A stretch of DNA of 64,000 nucleotides from Caprimulgus europaeus (taxonomy: Eukaryota > Chordata > Aves > Caprimulgiformes > Caprimulgidae): NCBI GenBank assembly GCA_907165065.1, contig OU015528.1:45747515-45811514 (forward strand), in the 5' to 3' direction. Positions 1 to 14,286 of the stretch are shown piece by piece. Within the stretch, counting starts at the first letter, position 1. Each line of letters starts with the position of its first letter. A program made the translations under genes and the position numbers. A model generated the notes under the pieces. That model ran no database searches. It saw nothing but the letters and a program-made list of their open reading frames with translations, and was not told where the DNA came from.

Positions 1-297
1 TCTGAGATGAAGCAGTGACCTTCAGATCTCACCTTAGGAGATGCTGAGTGCTTGAGGGGCCCCAGTTTCCCCTGGAATCATTATAGTAGATTATTCTCAG
101 TAGTTGGGATGACATACTTCTGGTGATCTGAAAGAAATAAAAGCTTTCTAGCATCAAATTATTAGAAAAATGAAAGAATTGAGAAGCTGTTTTAGGAAAG
201 AGTTGATTAAAAACATAGCATGAAAAACAAAAAGTAAATAGAAATGCACATTTTGTTCAATGATGGCTATTTAGCATTATTTGCTAGGTCATTTTTA

Positions 298-302
<5 letters not shown>

Positions 303-332
<30 letters not shown>
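303..332. repeat. Poly-T tract
   Basis: An uninterrupted run of about 30 T. It could be a simple repeat or the reverse-strand tail of a retroposed sequence, but no element body is recognisable beside it. Confidence 0.9.
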
Positions 333-334
<2 letters not shown>

Positions 335-934
335 TATTTTGCAATGACAATGAGGGGCCAAAATTTGTATAGATTTATATTCTCTAACACTGCCACTTCT
401 TTAAAGTCCATATTGTTACAGTCCCTCTTTAGAGAATAATCTTTCCAGAAAAGTTTTCCCAACATTCCTTTAAAAAAACTACTTGCTATGTGTAAAATTT
501 TTCAAGCAAATGTAATCCTGCAAACTGATAACAAACAACATCATTATCTGTGTGGTCTGGGAGCACCAGTGTGCCCAGGTTCTGCAGTGCTGGTGTGGTA
601 GCAATGACACTCTGAATAGCCAAGTATGGCATGCAGGTGAAGAACAGGGGTATTAAACAAATTAGAATTGTTTATTCTGAACTATCTTTCTTTGATGCTA
701 GAGTTGTACCTCTGTATACCTCAATAATTAAAAACTAACATAAAACTGAGTTTCAATGTAAGGAGGTTGCACATCCTAGAGAATAAACTCAAACTTCTCA
801 CTAAATTACTTCTTCAAATAAAAGCTTCTAGAAGATGACATGCTGATCACTAAAACTCTGCAAAATAGTCTTTTTGCATATCTGGGATAAGTACCAGAGC
901 TAACAGAAAAAAAAGTAATAACCCTTTGGCAGAA

Positions 935-2098
935 AATCCACCAAGGGAAAGTCATGTTTGACCAACTTGATAAACTTCTATGATTGAATGACTGGGATCC
1001 TCATAGACAAGATATCGATGTATAGGCTGGTTGAGCAGATAGCGAGGTGGATTGACAGCTGGCTGAATGGCCAGGCCCTGAGGTTGGTGATCAGTAGTAC
1101 AAAGCCTAGTTTCAGGCCAGTAGCTACTGGTGTACCCCAGGGGTCATACTGGGTCTGATCCTATTTGACATCTTCATTAATGATATGGATGATGAGGAAG
1201 AATGTACCCTCAGCAAGTTTGCAGATGACATAAAACTGGGAGGAGTGGCTGATATGTTAGAGGGTTGTGCTGCCATTCAGAGCAGTCTGAATGAACAGGC
1301 AGGCTGGAATAACACTAAGGCTGACAGAAACCTCATGAAGCCTCACAAGGGGAACTGCAAAGACCTGCACATGGGGAGGAACAAGCCTATGCACAAATAC
1401 ATGTTGCAGGAAAGCAGCTTAGCAGAAAAGGACCTGGGGTTCCTGGTGGACACAAGCCAGCAGTGTGCTCTTGCAGTAAAGAAGGCTAATGGCATCGTGG
1501 GCTGCATTAGGCAAAAGCCAGCAGGTAGAGGGAGGTGATCTTTCTCCTCTACACGGCACTGGTGGGGCTACACCTAAAGTACTGTGTTTAACACTGGGCT
1601 GCCCAGTACAATAAAGACATTAATATACTGGAGAGAGTTTAATGAAGGGCCTCAAAGATGATTAAGGAACTAGAGCATCTCTCCTATGAGCAAAGGCTGA
1701 GATAGTTGGGACAGTTTAGCCTGGAGAAGTGAAGGTTCAGTGGGGAGCTCATCAGTGTGTACAAATATCTCTAGGAAGGCTGTAAAGAAGACAAAGCCAG
1801 GCTCTTTTCAGTGGTACCCGGTCACAGGTCAAGAAGCAATGGGCACAAACTGAAATTCAGGAGGTTCCCTCTGAACACAAGGAAACATGTTTTTACTGTG
1901 AGGGTGACTGAACACTGACACAGGTTGCCCAGAGTGATTGTGGAATCTCCATCCTTGGAGACATTCAGAAGCTGGCTGGATGTGGTCCTGAGCAACCTGC
2001 TTCAGGTGATCCTGCTTGAACAGGGAGATTGAAGAGGATGACTTCTTCATCTGAGGCTCAAGCCCCTTCCAACCTCAACCATTCTGTGATTCTGTGAA
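935..2098 (+). mobile_element. CR1 LINE, 5'-truncated, sense strand
   Basis: This is a degenerate copy of the avian CR1 non-LTR retrotransposon. At 1185-1538 a broken frame still reads as CR1 reverse transcriptase C-terminal sequence: KFADDIKLGG, SSLAEKDLGFLVDT, SQQCALAVKKANG. The DNA then follows the CR1 3' region (dispersed matches such as ctggagagagt, gcctggagaag, ggcacaaactgaa) to the 3' end at about 2080-2098, with two attctgtg-type octamers. The 5' part, including the endonuclease, is absent. A deletion near 1008 seems to remove about 90 bases relative to CR1 as I remember it. Frameshifts and stops show that it is inactive. Confidence 0.88.
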
Positions 2099-3014
2099 AA
2101 TGAAAAGAACAGGAGCATCAATTTATAGGCTCTAAACCCATGAAAGTAAAATTACATGCATGACTTTAAACATATGGTTAGTTAATAATTCGTAAAATTA
2201 TATAATAATTTCAAGTTTTATGCTGCATATTCTTCAGTCCATAGACAATGTGCAGGTGTTTCCTTCCTTTACACAGTGGCAGGTAACAGAGATAGATTTG
2301 TTATTCAGAGAGGAGCTCCTTAAGAACAAGGAAAGAAGGAAGAAGAAACACCACCTTACCACCCAAAAAGTGAAGGAAGGTGCCCAGGCACTTTCCACTT
2401 CACTGGTTCCCTAGATGCTGGGCAGCCAAGGGGTGTTCTGCACAAGTCCAACTTCCTGACAGGGGCAAGTTACTGAACTGCTCCTTTGGACAGAGCACTG
2501 TGTGACCCCAGCAGTGAACAAACAGCCCTATTTCTGACCCTGTCTGTCAGGGACAGTGACTGGACAGCATCTAGTACCCCAAGGAGCATTCTGTAGGCTC
2601 CACTTCCCAGGTACAGTATCCTGCCAAGACCCACCTCCCATGCCCTGGCAGAGATTGTGGACCAGGGCTGAGGTGAGTAGCTTCTGGCCATGCTGTGGCT
2701 CACATACTGCTATTACTGGGAAGGTCTGGGAGAAAAGCTGCTACTACCTGGATGAAAGTATGCTGGAGACTCTTAAGCTCTTAGAAGTTCATAAAGATGG
2801 GACAAAGGTAGCTCAAGGTCACCTAGGTCTTGGTTGCAGGTCCTGTTGGACCTGTCAGCAATCCTCCCACACAAGGATCCAGGATAAAAAAGCATCTGTT
2901 AGGGGAAAAAATAATAAAAAAAAAAGAGGTGAAGAAAAGTTATGGTTCTTGTTCTCTTCCCCCTAAATCCTGAGGGAGGATACGAGCAGTGAGCCCTCAT
3001 TTGTCTAATTGCAG

Positions 3015-3147
3015 GTTGGCCTTTTGTCGGCAGTTCCTCACATGGTCATGACAATCATCGTACCCATTGGAGGGCAGCTAGCTGACTTCTTACGGAGCAG
3101 GAAGATTTTAACCACTACCACTGTAAGGAAGGTCATGAATTGTGGAG
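3015..3147 (+). CDS. SLC17A8: SLC17A8 coding exon, about exon 9 (membrane segment 8)
   Basis: The 133-bp exon reads [17 protein letters not shown] onward, through [14 protein letters not shown], to the end of a VRKVMNCG segment. In VGLUTs this is membrane segment 8 plus the following loop, part of the transporter core that moves glutamate into synaptic vesicles. The acceptor is ttgcag before 3015 and the donor is gtact at 3148. The exon begins at a codon boundary and ends after the first base of a Gly codon, which the next exon completes (Gly-Phe-Gly-Met-Glu-Ala). The charged LRSRK motif after the membrane segment is typical of the family. The reading continues past the donor into intron, but the VGLUT match stops exactly at the GT. 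Confidence 0.95.
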
Positions 3148-4512
3148 GTACTATTGGATTCTGAAAATACAATATTTTAATTTTATGCAAATATAGTTTG
3201 TCCATGTTTAATTGTAACAAGAGACAAATCACTCTAGATGGCATTTGCAGCTGGTTAATTTTAAGCATTTAATGGAGAGCTGATATTTGATGTCCTCATG
3301 GTATGAATCCTTAGTCATATAAGCACGCTTTTAAAACGAGAGAAGCCTGGTTAATAATTAAAAAGGCAATAGGGACTGACCTAAAAGAGTTGTATGACCA
3401 AACAGGCCTCATCCTGCAAACTCATGCAGACAAGGCTAACCAAATACCATGATGCAGGAGAGACCCTTTCCTAGTGGATGCAGCCTTGCAATAACTGGCC
3501 ATGTTTCTATGCGCTACTTCCAGCAGAACCCACTGGCAAATTTAGGATGGAAGGGTGTGTAAAAAAAAGGCAAGGGATGGACAGACTCATTTTTACTCAG
3601 CACAAAATAATTTGTTTCCATTTCAGTCACTGAACAGAAAAATCACTGACATCTACATGTAGGGATGATACTAAATTAGGGAAAAAATATCAAGTCAGAT
3701 AGCCTGTGGAGTCGTTCTCCTCTGCCAGTTCGTGGATTACATTATTTATGGATGGCATGGGCTGCCTGAAATAGAGATGTCTCCAGTCAGAAGTGCCACG
3801 AAGCTTGGCTATGCATCTTCACAAAGGATTCTCAAATTCATTGCATTTTCAGAGCTTATTTTCAGTGTCATCACAAAAAAACCCCAAAACAAAACAAACC
3901 AAAACAAAACCCCAAAAACAACCAACCAAACAAAACCCCCTCAAAAAACCCAAAACAAAAAAAAACCCAAAACAAAAAAAAAAAACCCAAAGGATTTTTA
4001 TGTTACCTGTTAGAAAATATTAAGTTGTAGTAATGGCAGAGACTGGAAGATCCCTGTGATGCTCAGGGATGTCCTATAGTGTTGATAAAACACTTCTATG
4101 TGTCTCTCATGCTCTTTTATTTCGTTTACCAAGAACATCTCACACCACTACAACCATGAGAAATTAAAGGCAAGAAGTGTTTTTCTCCTTTCCCTATCAT
4201 GTTTGTGTGTTTGTGAATTTTTTAGGGCTTTGCAAAGAGTCACTTTCTCATTGTTCCTCTGTACTACTCAGGGAGTTAACTTCACCAATTGCTTGGGTCA
4301 TTTACGCAGCAAAGAGAAGAAAAAAGTATATTCTCACACAACAAATATTCAAATATTTCTATGAATTTACAAAGCTTCCAAGTTCAAGAATAGCTATAAG
4401 ATATGAAAAAATTTTGTCTCATTTTAAGTTGCTATTTTGGATAGACCTTATCAGTATCTCTGTGACAGATGGTTATTTAAGTGTAATTTATTCCCATGTG
4501 TTTCATTTGAAG
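3148..4512 (+). other. SLC17A8: SLC17A8 intron
   Basis: A 1.4-kb intron between two VGLUT3 exons, starting gtact and ending tttgaag. It contains an A/C-rich low-complexity tract (listed separately) and no recognisable gene. Confidence 0.85.
3873..3992. repeat. A/C-rich low-complexity tract
   Basis: About 120 bases made almost entirely of A and C on this strand, in irregular aaaac, aaacc and aaaaccc units. Open frames here are rich in Lys, Pro, Gln, Asn and Thr and are composition artefacts. Confidence 0.9.
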
Positions 4513-4623
4513 GCTTTGGGATGGAAGCAACCTTGCTTTTGGTGGTTGGTTATTCTCATACAAAAGGTGTGGCTATTTCCTTCCTGGTGTTAGCAGTAGG
4601 CTTCAGTGGCTTTGCGATTTCAG
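4513..4623 (+). CDS. SLC17A8: SLC17A8 coding exon, about exon 10 (membrane segments 9-10)
   Basis: The 111-bp exon completes the split Gly codon and reads [18 protein letters not shown], then [18 protein letters not shown]. It covers the end of membrane segment 9 and segment 10 of the vesicular glutamate transporter. The acceptor is tttgaag before 4513 and the donor is gtaag at 4624. It ends after the first base of a Gly codon, completed by the next exon to give Gly-Phe-Asn-Val-Asn. The hydrophobic core is essentially that of mammalian VGLUT3. Confidence 0.95.
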
Positions 4624-6727
<2,104 letters not shown>

Positions 6728-7066
6728 ACCCGGGAGGAATGGCAAAACGTCTTTCTGATTGCAGCCCTGGTGCATTACAGTGGAGTGATATTCTATGCTA
6801 TCTTTGCTTCTGGGGAGAAGCAGGAATGGGCTGACCCCGAAAACCTCAGTGAAGAGAAATGTGGCATAATTGATCAGGATGAACTGGCTGAAGAAACAGA
6901 GATGAACAGTGAAACTTTTGTAAGTCCAAAGAAAATGTACGGTGCTACCAGTCAAAACAGTGAAGTACAAAGAAGGGAATGGAGAAAGCAAAAGCAAGTA
7001 ACTCAAGACATGGAAGAACAGATTTCTTACCATTACGAAAATGGAAATTTTCAAGATTTGTCATAG
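6728..7066 (+). CDS. SLC17A8: SLC17A8 last coding exon (membrane segment 12 and C-terminal tail)
   Basis: The exon encodes 112 residues and a TAG stop. It starts [19 protein letters not shown], the final membrane segment, then the cytoplasmic sequence [19 protein letters not shown], which is shared by VGLUTs. The acidic part [14 protein letters not shown] and the [14 protein letters not shown] stretch resemble the VGLUT3 tail and separate it from VGLUT1 and VGLUT2. The last 35 or so residues (basic and Gln-rich, ending QDLS) look poorly conserved, as expected for this tail. The tail faces the cytoplasm and in VGLUTs carries sorting information. The acceptor is tctttcag before 6728. Confidence 0.95.
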   Translation, partial: TREEWQNVFLIAALVHYSGVIFYAIFASGEKQEWADPENLSEEKCGIIDQDELAEETEMNSETFVSPKKMYGATSQNSEVQRREWRKQKQVTQDMEEQISYHYENGNFQDLS

Positions 7067-7830
7067 TACTTTGAATTGCAAGGTTTGTATAGCAGCTACT
7101 CCCATCCCCCTTCTGCCTAGCTGTCCTAAATCATCAGGTGTTTATATTTATTCTCTTATTCAGTTGTGTAACATCTGGCCATGTGCCTAGATACAAAGAG
7201 TGGTAGTTCCCTTCTAATAGTGTGGAAGAGGGCTAACAACAATGGGTCTGGAAGAAGTGATGCTAAATCCTCACTGAGCCATCATATTCCCTTGGGAGGA
7301 GCTTCTATGCCCTTTAGGAGATGACTAGCCCTGATAGGGCTCCTGCCTGGGCCAAGGTGTAGGACTGCCTGTAGGAGCAAGGAGCATCCTCATCTTCTCA
7401 TCTGAGCAGAGAAAAACAAGGTAGTATCAGATGGTGGATCCACAGTGATGTATGCAATTACTGTGGCTCCAGTGTCATGTGAGTCTGCTCTGAGTGGCCC
7501 TACTTTGCCTTTTTAGTATTCTTGTAGGCTGGCATTTGAGCTGCTTATTCCAAGCAAGCTCATGCTAAAAGATCAGAGCAGAAGGAAGAGCAGATTTAGG
7601 ACAGTAGGCTGTAATTAATTATTAATGGTCACTCAACAACAGGAAGAGGAACATGTAGCAGAGATGGCACAGTATTGTTTCAGCAGTTCCTTCAAACTGA
7701 TTGACAGTCTGCTTTATATGCATAGCCCACAGAGTCTGGTTAAGGCAATAAAATGTATACTTGTAAGATTTCTCCCCCTCCAAAGATTTTATGCTGGCAT
7801 GAAATAAACTGTATATGAAATCATCGTTAG
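7067..7830 (+). other. SLC17A8: SLC17A8 3' untranslated region with poly(A) signals
   Basis: Non-coding sequence follows the stop codon. AATAAA occurs at 7747-7752 and again at 7803-7808, the latter followed by a T/G-containing stretch, so a transcript end near 7.77-7.83 kb is plausible. Longer 3'UTR isoforms cannot be excluded from sequence alone. The short open frame at 7625-7807 lies within this UTR and shows no protein similarity I recognise. Confidence 0.6.
7747..7808 (+). terminator. SLC17A8: Candidate polyadenylation signals of SLC17A8
   Basis: Two canonical AATAAA hexamers, at 7747-7752 and 7803-7808, lie about 0.7 kb after the stop codon. They are the first strong candidates downstream of the gene on this strand. 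Choice between them needs transcript ends. Confidence 0.5.
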
Positions 7831-10800
7831 TGATGCAATATTATTATTCCTTATGAAAGGAAATCTTAGTCCTGTTTGGGTTAGGTTTCTCACTCAATTC
7901 ATTATTGTGAAGTAATTTAAATATATTTTTCTAGTACTATACTGATAGAATTCCTGGCCTCAACCCTAACAGTCCTCATTTAGGTGAATAAGCTTACTTA
8001 CAAGAGTTAAGTTTTTAGTTCTGAATGTATAGCTTTTCAATGCCTCATTCTCGCTGTTGCTGCAAATGAAGTACTGTACCATTTGAGAGTTAACAGAGTA
8101 TCTATGTCTGAAAGTAATTTTCTTTTGCCATTGGTATATATTTGTGAGTATAAAGTGTCTTTAGCCTTTTTCTACCATTTTTAGAATCAACCAGTGGAGC
8201 ATGCTATATAATCTCAAGCAGTTAGCAGAATGGAGAATTTCAGTAAGCTGTGATTTAGTTTGTCTTTCATTATGATTACTGCCTCATTAAATTCAAGTGA
8301 AAGCTATCTTGTCTAGCCTACAATGTGCTTTGTCATGTTTCAGTATTATTGTTCTCATGTACCACACATGGCCACTGTGATGCACATGAGATTTCAACAT
8401 TTCTAACATGCATTTTGCTATTTTGTTGAAGTATAGTTGATACCATGAGTGGAATTACACTTGTAAATTAATTTGAATCCATGGATGATTTATCTCCCCT
8501 ACAGATGTAATTAAACAGGGGGACCAGGAAGTTAGCTGATTCTCTTTTCATGCCTCTGGTTCCTTTTCTACCCAGCAAAATCCAGTCTATAACTATATGT
8601 GGATAAGAAGTAAAGTGAGGTGAATGGATGCATGCTTAATTTGACTACAGTGAAGACTTTTTAATTGGTATCGGCAAATACTTTAATGATAAAGGTGTTG
8701 TTATGGCACAGCTCAATCCAATCTTGACACAATACAGTTTGTTAATAAGCCACTCCAAAAAAAATTTATCACTTTATTGTGTTAGGACAGAAAAGAATAT
8801 TTTTTCCAGAATTCTAAATTTTAGTTTAGACTAGAGTTCCTTATTTCACTACTGACATTTAGAATAGGTATAAGAAAAGATCTTCTTTCTTGCAGGCTAT
8901 AGTCAACATTTGGGGATTTAAGTGTCAGGAGCTTGAGCCAAATGTTCTCACCAGTCTAACACAAAAGCTGGGACAACTACTGTCAAACTATTTTGCAACG
9001 TCCACCACAATTTACAGAAGAGATAGGGTCACTTCTTTGTGCATGTGCAAATCAAACAGCTTCTTCCTCCCTTCCCAATCACATAGCATGCGTATAGTTA
9101 CTACAGGAATTCACAATAGGGAAATCATATTATGAAAGGATTTAATATAGGAATCTGTGTGAGTATAATCTATCAGAGAGTAAAGAGAAGACCAGACAAT
9201 GGACTATTCTAGAAACAGTAATGTTTTCTGAGAAGAAGCACCATTTTTCCAGTAATGATAAAGCATAACTTTCCTGTCTTGCTAGAGGAACACAAAGGGA
9301 GTAAATGTCATTGTTACGACAAAGAACAACAAACAGCCCAAAAATTTGGGAAATGGCCAACCAGCACATGAGAGCTCAGTTGCCTCTCTGGTGAATGTAG
9401 CTGCTATTTCCTAGTGTTATAGATATGCACCACAGCTGTCACAAGTGACGCGTGATACAGTGAGGAGCTCAGTGTAGCAGGATCGATTTGTATCTGCAAA
9501 CAGATTGCACTGATTTAGTTCAGTGGAAGTTTGACTTTAATGGACATTTAAGTATTATTTAATGCCCTGAAAGAAATAGTTTAAAAATATTTGGACAAGC
9601 TTTTGCATTTAAACAAGCATTTTCTTTCTTTTCTAAATATAACTGCTTTCAGAGGCAGAATAGCATCTCTGACCAGTTGAAGTTACATACAGACCACAAT
9701 GCTTTTCCAGGCAATCACATTCAGATGTTTGGGCTGCTTTTCTCCTTTTCCTTTTCATCTGTTTGAATTGTTCAAGTGCATTGCATGAAGTGTAAACATT
9801 AGCACTGGTTGGAAGTTGTTTTTTTTTTTTCCTGGAAACCTTTGTTACTTAATCAGAGCTTTGATCTACACAGTGGCTTCCACAACACAATATGATCAAG
9901 AATACAGCCAATTTACTGGGATCAAACAGGATTTGTAACTCCAGTTTTGCTAGATGTCTCTATCTGTAACTTGCTCCAACAGCCTTTTATTGTGGGATCT
10001 GAGAAAGCACAATCACCAAGGGTGTCTCTGCTAAAATTGTCGTATTAAAATATGTTAGAATTTGGTACATTTAAACAATCAGGTAAATAACTGGCATATC
10101 CTAACCTGATTCCAAAAATGTCACAGCTCTAATGGTAGTGGATGTGAATAACTCAAATAATATTTTCTAAAGATAAATATCAACTTGTTTAAACTTCATT
10201 TATTGCAAATTTTGCGTATTTTTCTGTTCCCATCCAAAATAAGTTTTGCATATTTTCAAATATAAGACAGTGTTCTTTCCTACACTCAGAGTTTGATTTG
10301 AAAATTGCTCTGATTACAGAAGGAAGCAAAATTTTGTTTATATTGAAAAAGAGATCTTAAGCAAGCTAGAGAAGGAGTCAGCTCTCCATAGTGTGAAATA
10401 GTAGAAGAGAGAGGACACAGCATATTAATTTATGTCTGAGGAGACAAAAAGTAGGACAGTAAGTCCTAGCTACATGTTGTTCATTGTTGTCACCCACTGA
10501 TGTTTCTTAACAGTTCTCAGCAGTTTTTATTTCCTTGTCATCTGATGCTTTCTAGGCATTAATAGCAGAAGTTTAATAGTAATTAATACTCTTCTTATAT
10601 TTATGTAAGAGTTGATGACAAAGGAAAAACTAATGACTAAAAAGGAAGAAAATTCACCTGAGTAAAAACTTATCCAGGGAAACAATAACTTATTCCAAAA
10701 GAATATACAGACTTTTGGGTAAAAAATATAACGAGGCCATCCAGATGTTAACAAAGTGCCAGGAGGAGTCTCATGTGTGTAACATAATTAATTTGAAAGT

Positions 10801-13800
10801 AGCAAGGCAAAAATTAATTCAAGGTCATGCAAAATGTGTCATGGCTTCACATGAGTGTTTCCAATTTACTCCTTTTATCAGTTAGCTACAGAGATTGTTA
10901 GTTTAGTCATTGTTTTAAGGAAAATTTTGTAAAAAACAGATTTTTCTTCTCATTTTTGGTTAAAGGCCTTAATTTGAGAGTCCTATTTAATTGTTCATAT
11001 TTTAAGAAGGGGGAGTGAGTATTTCTTGTGCTTAAAAGAACAGAGAGGGGAAAAGAGAGAAAGAGAAAGCAAGTTGCAGCTAAAAGCAAATGCAGACAGA
11101 GGGCTAAGGATGCATAAGAAATCAGCTTCCAAATCCTGGAAACGGAACTTGGAGTTCTCTATATTTTTGAGTTTAAAAACTACAGGATGGGTCAAGACCT
11201 GATATTCTGCATCATCCAGAATTTCAGGGAGTTAATTCAGGTCTCATTTCAAAGCTTGACTCTCATGAAATCAGGAATAACTAAATGGAGAGATTAAAAA
11301 CTCCTAATTTTTATGTCATCCAAATGCTTATGTTGGATTAGGTAACACTATTAGTGGGGTAACACTACTAACGCTACTGCAGCTCTATATGTGCATGCAA
11401 AAGAGAGTCTGGCAGGCTTCTTTGTAAAAATACTTTTAATTACTCACATACTGATATCAGTTCTTAACTTCCATTTGATAACAATGTTTAGCTCTGACAG
11501 GAAAAATTGTTCCTTTCTTATCTCAATCATTTTTGGTTTTAGTGTTTATACTGCTTACAATTTTTACAGCTCTTCTATATGCAAAATTAAATAAGTAAAG
11601 AAATAAATTTATGTAAGAAATGTAGTGAGATTGTATTTCTTCACGCTGAACTACCTTTAAAATGACATAAGAACCAATGCATTTTTCCCCAAGAGCATAT
11701 CATTTTGATATTTTAAGTCTTGAAAATAATAAAAGTTTGACCCATTTAACTTGTTTCCCCCCTTCATTTAGTGTACTGGATACCTGCAGCAGCCAACAGA
11801 CTACATTTGTTTATGCATAACCGTATTTATCTGTTCAATAAGGTCAGTGCTCAGACTCTTGCTGTACAAACTTTTCGCATCTACTTTGCTCCTTGGTTTA
11901 GGCTTAGTTCTACCTGTACAACAAATTCAGAGCTCCTTTGAGTAGGTCATGGCTGTTTAGTTAAATATGTGTTAGGAAAATACTGGAACTCATGAAAAAT
12001 AAATCTCTGATGGCTCAGAGTTGTGATTACCCAGCTGTGTCTCACAAATCTTGGGAGGACCAACCTCAGGAAGACAACCATTTTTGTAAACCAATAAATA
12101 TTTAAGGCACCAAATAAAGACAGCTCTGCTCTCAGGAGCTGGATGTCATCACCAGAAGCACCAAGCCAGGTGCTTTCTGCAGGGCATAACTAATGAACAG
12201 CAAGGGAATTAGTCAGAGGAATTTGCTGATGCCATGATTAAGGTAAGGGGAATGGGACTTTCTCCTGTTTAGGGAGGGGACTCTGATCCCATCTGCTTGT
12301 TCCCTGCCCCCTCCCCTATGTGTAATCAAAAGAAAGATGTCTGCATGTCCAGGGAGACCCAATCTATTTCCTCACAGTGATCAGTTCCGTAGTTTGTGCT
12401 GATAGAAATCTGCAGGGTGATGGAAGCAGCTTATGGATCCCTGCTGATTCATGGTGGGCAAGCAAAAATCATAGTACTAATGTACTTGAATTTAGATGTG
12501 AAAGACATTAACATTAAGGACAAAAACAAGCGAAGGACAATAAACCTGAATGGGTGTAATGTTAGTCCTGTGGAACAACGCTGCAGGCAGAGGCATCTGG
12601 GTGCAACCCCATAAGGTAGGTTTTTCCTCAGCAAGGGAATTCTCTCTCCTGCACCGTTCACCTCCCATTTTTCATTGCTCTGTACTTGTTGCAGGTTTAT
12701 GTGTTACAGCACTTTGAGCATAGTACAAAAAAGAGCTACAGCTGCACTGGACCTTTATCTTTTACTCTGTATTTTTTTGTTTTCACATGTGGTTTCTCCT
12801 GACCCTTGCTAACTCATGGAATGGTACACAAGACCCCAGGGCAACACAGAGTCAATAATAGCAACGGTTTGCCTTTTAGCAAATTCCCTTTTTTTTTTCT
12901 TTTTTCTTCTGTAAAGAGGGACATCTTGTGCCAAGATTGCTGCTCATAGCAGCAGCTAGAGCAGCCGGGCTGTGGTGGGGAGCTGAGGTGTTGGCCTGGC
13001 TGGCCAAAGGTCAAGGCTGCACTGGCCTGCTCTGCACCCTCCGCTCTGCCAGAGCACAAAGGGAAATGTCATGCTTGGACAGAGCCAGAGGGCAAAGTCG
13101 CTGACAAAGCTGTGAGGAAAACTGCCATTGGGATCTCTGTCCTCTACCCTTGTTGGCTGCATTGGTTACAGGAACCGTCAGAGCATGAGAAGTAGCCAGT
13201 GTTTCTAAGTTGTTTTCTGCAGCCCTCATCCACACTTTTGCTCTTTCCAAGTGGCCACCTCTATTCCAATTTCATTAAAAGCTGTGAGCAGCTTAAAATG
13301 GCCCTTGCTGACTGACTGTCACCCTCTGCTCTTATATTTACTTATGACAAGGAGCAGCCCACAGCTAATTGCTTCTGTCTCCTATGCTGTACCCAGAACC
13401 CAGAGTCCGTTCTCCACAATGCTCCCAGTCCATCTCTCCTTCAGTGCTCAAGTTGTAACTTTGGTGCAGAGGTTTGTAACTTTGGCCCATACAACCCTCT
13501 GCAACTAGCACCCTCCACATGTAGAGAGGGAGAACATATTTTTACCCCTGCTATGCAGGAACTTGAATGACTTCGGCAGGGTCCTCACAAACTGCAGCAT
13601 GCATGAGGCAGGGGTGAGGACAGGCCAAAATCCCACTCACCTGCTGACTCTCTCATGCCATGGCTCAGGCAGGAGGATTATCTAGCTGTTGTTCTTCGGC
13701 AATTTTACATCTTTCAGAGAAGATATGGTGCTGACTTGTGACAATTATTGGGCAAGACTTCCCCAAAATCTAACAAAAGAATCTGTCTCTTTAAAAAGGC

Positions 13801-14284
13801 ACATAGGAGAATTTTGCTAAGAGGTTGTTATCTGGCTTGTGACAATGGTTGAGGTTGGTTTTAGAAGACACAGGCACATGTTAGTTTGAAAAAAAAATCA
13901 CAGGATGTTTCCTTGAACCATCAAATTACCGCAATGGCCAAACGTCAGCAAACTCTCTGGCCCAATGCACTACACATGCAGATGCCCTCATCAGGAATGG
14001 TTGGTGCACGTCCTTCAAAGTAGCATAGCATTTCCTCCAGTAATATTTTCACTGGTGCTTCCCCCAAGCAATTACAAAATAGCTAAAGATAAGCAATTGA
14101 AATCTGTCAAACATGCAGAGATTGAGTTTCCACACCTGGTATGCCCTCCAAAGTGCAAATAGGCTTAATATTTTAGGTCATTTTGTTATGCTACATTTTC
14201 TTCAGGGAGCTGGATTCCTGTAGCTAGTGTGTTAGTGAAAGGTTCCCAGGTTAATTTAGTTACTCCACAACGCATCACTTCTTA
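7831..14284. other. Intergenic stretch, no gene recognised
   Basis: About 6.5 kb of mostly AT-rich unique sequence between the SLC17A8 3'UTR and the antisense CR1. The open frames (longest about 85 codons) resemble no family I know and have no splice context. A GC-richer patch around 12.95-13.25 kb contains an AAAGGTCA nuclear-receptor half-site at 13006-13013, discussed in the findings. A T-rich run of about 20 bases lies near 12890. Distal regulatory DNA or a non-coding RNA could be here, but the sequence alone does not show it. Confidence 0.6.
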
Positions 14285-14286
14285 CA

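Larger units (their letters stand above)
1..3014 (+). other. SLC17A8: SLC17A8 intron (partial) with a CR1 insertion
   Basis: This is non-coding sequence upstream of the first visible SLC17A8 exon. It ends in a pyrimidine-containing tract and a tctaattgcag acceptor at 3014. I looked for the preceding VGLUT3 exon here and did not find it. The stretch holds a 30-base poly-T run and an old CR1 LINE, listed separately. Short open frames between 2220 and 2970 resemble no protein I recognise. Confidence 0.8.

Noticed and set aside
2556-2966. 136-codon open frame
   Set aside because: It lies inside an SLC17A8 intron, ends in a low-complexity Lys-rich stretch and resembles no protein I know.
3732-4023. 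Two overlapping Lys/Pro/Gln-rich open frames
   Set aside because: They translate an A/C-rich low-complexity tract and do not represent protein.
12396-12614. Open frame followed by an aag|gtaggt donor-like site, considered as a lone exon
   Set aside because: There is no recognisable protein and no partner exon. At most it could be part of a non-coding transcript, for which sequence alone gives no support.
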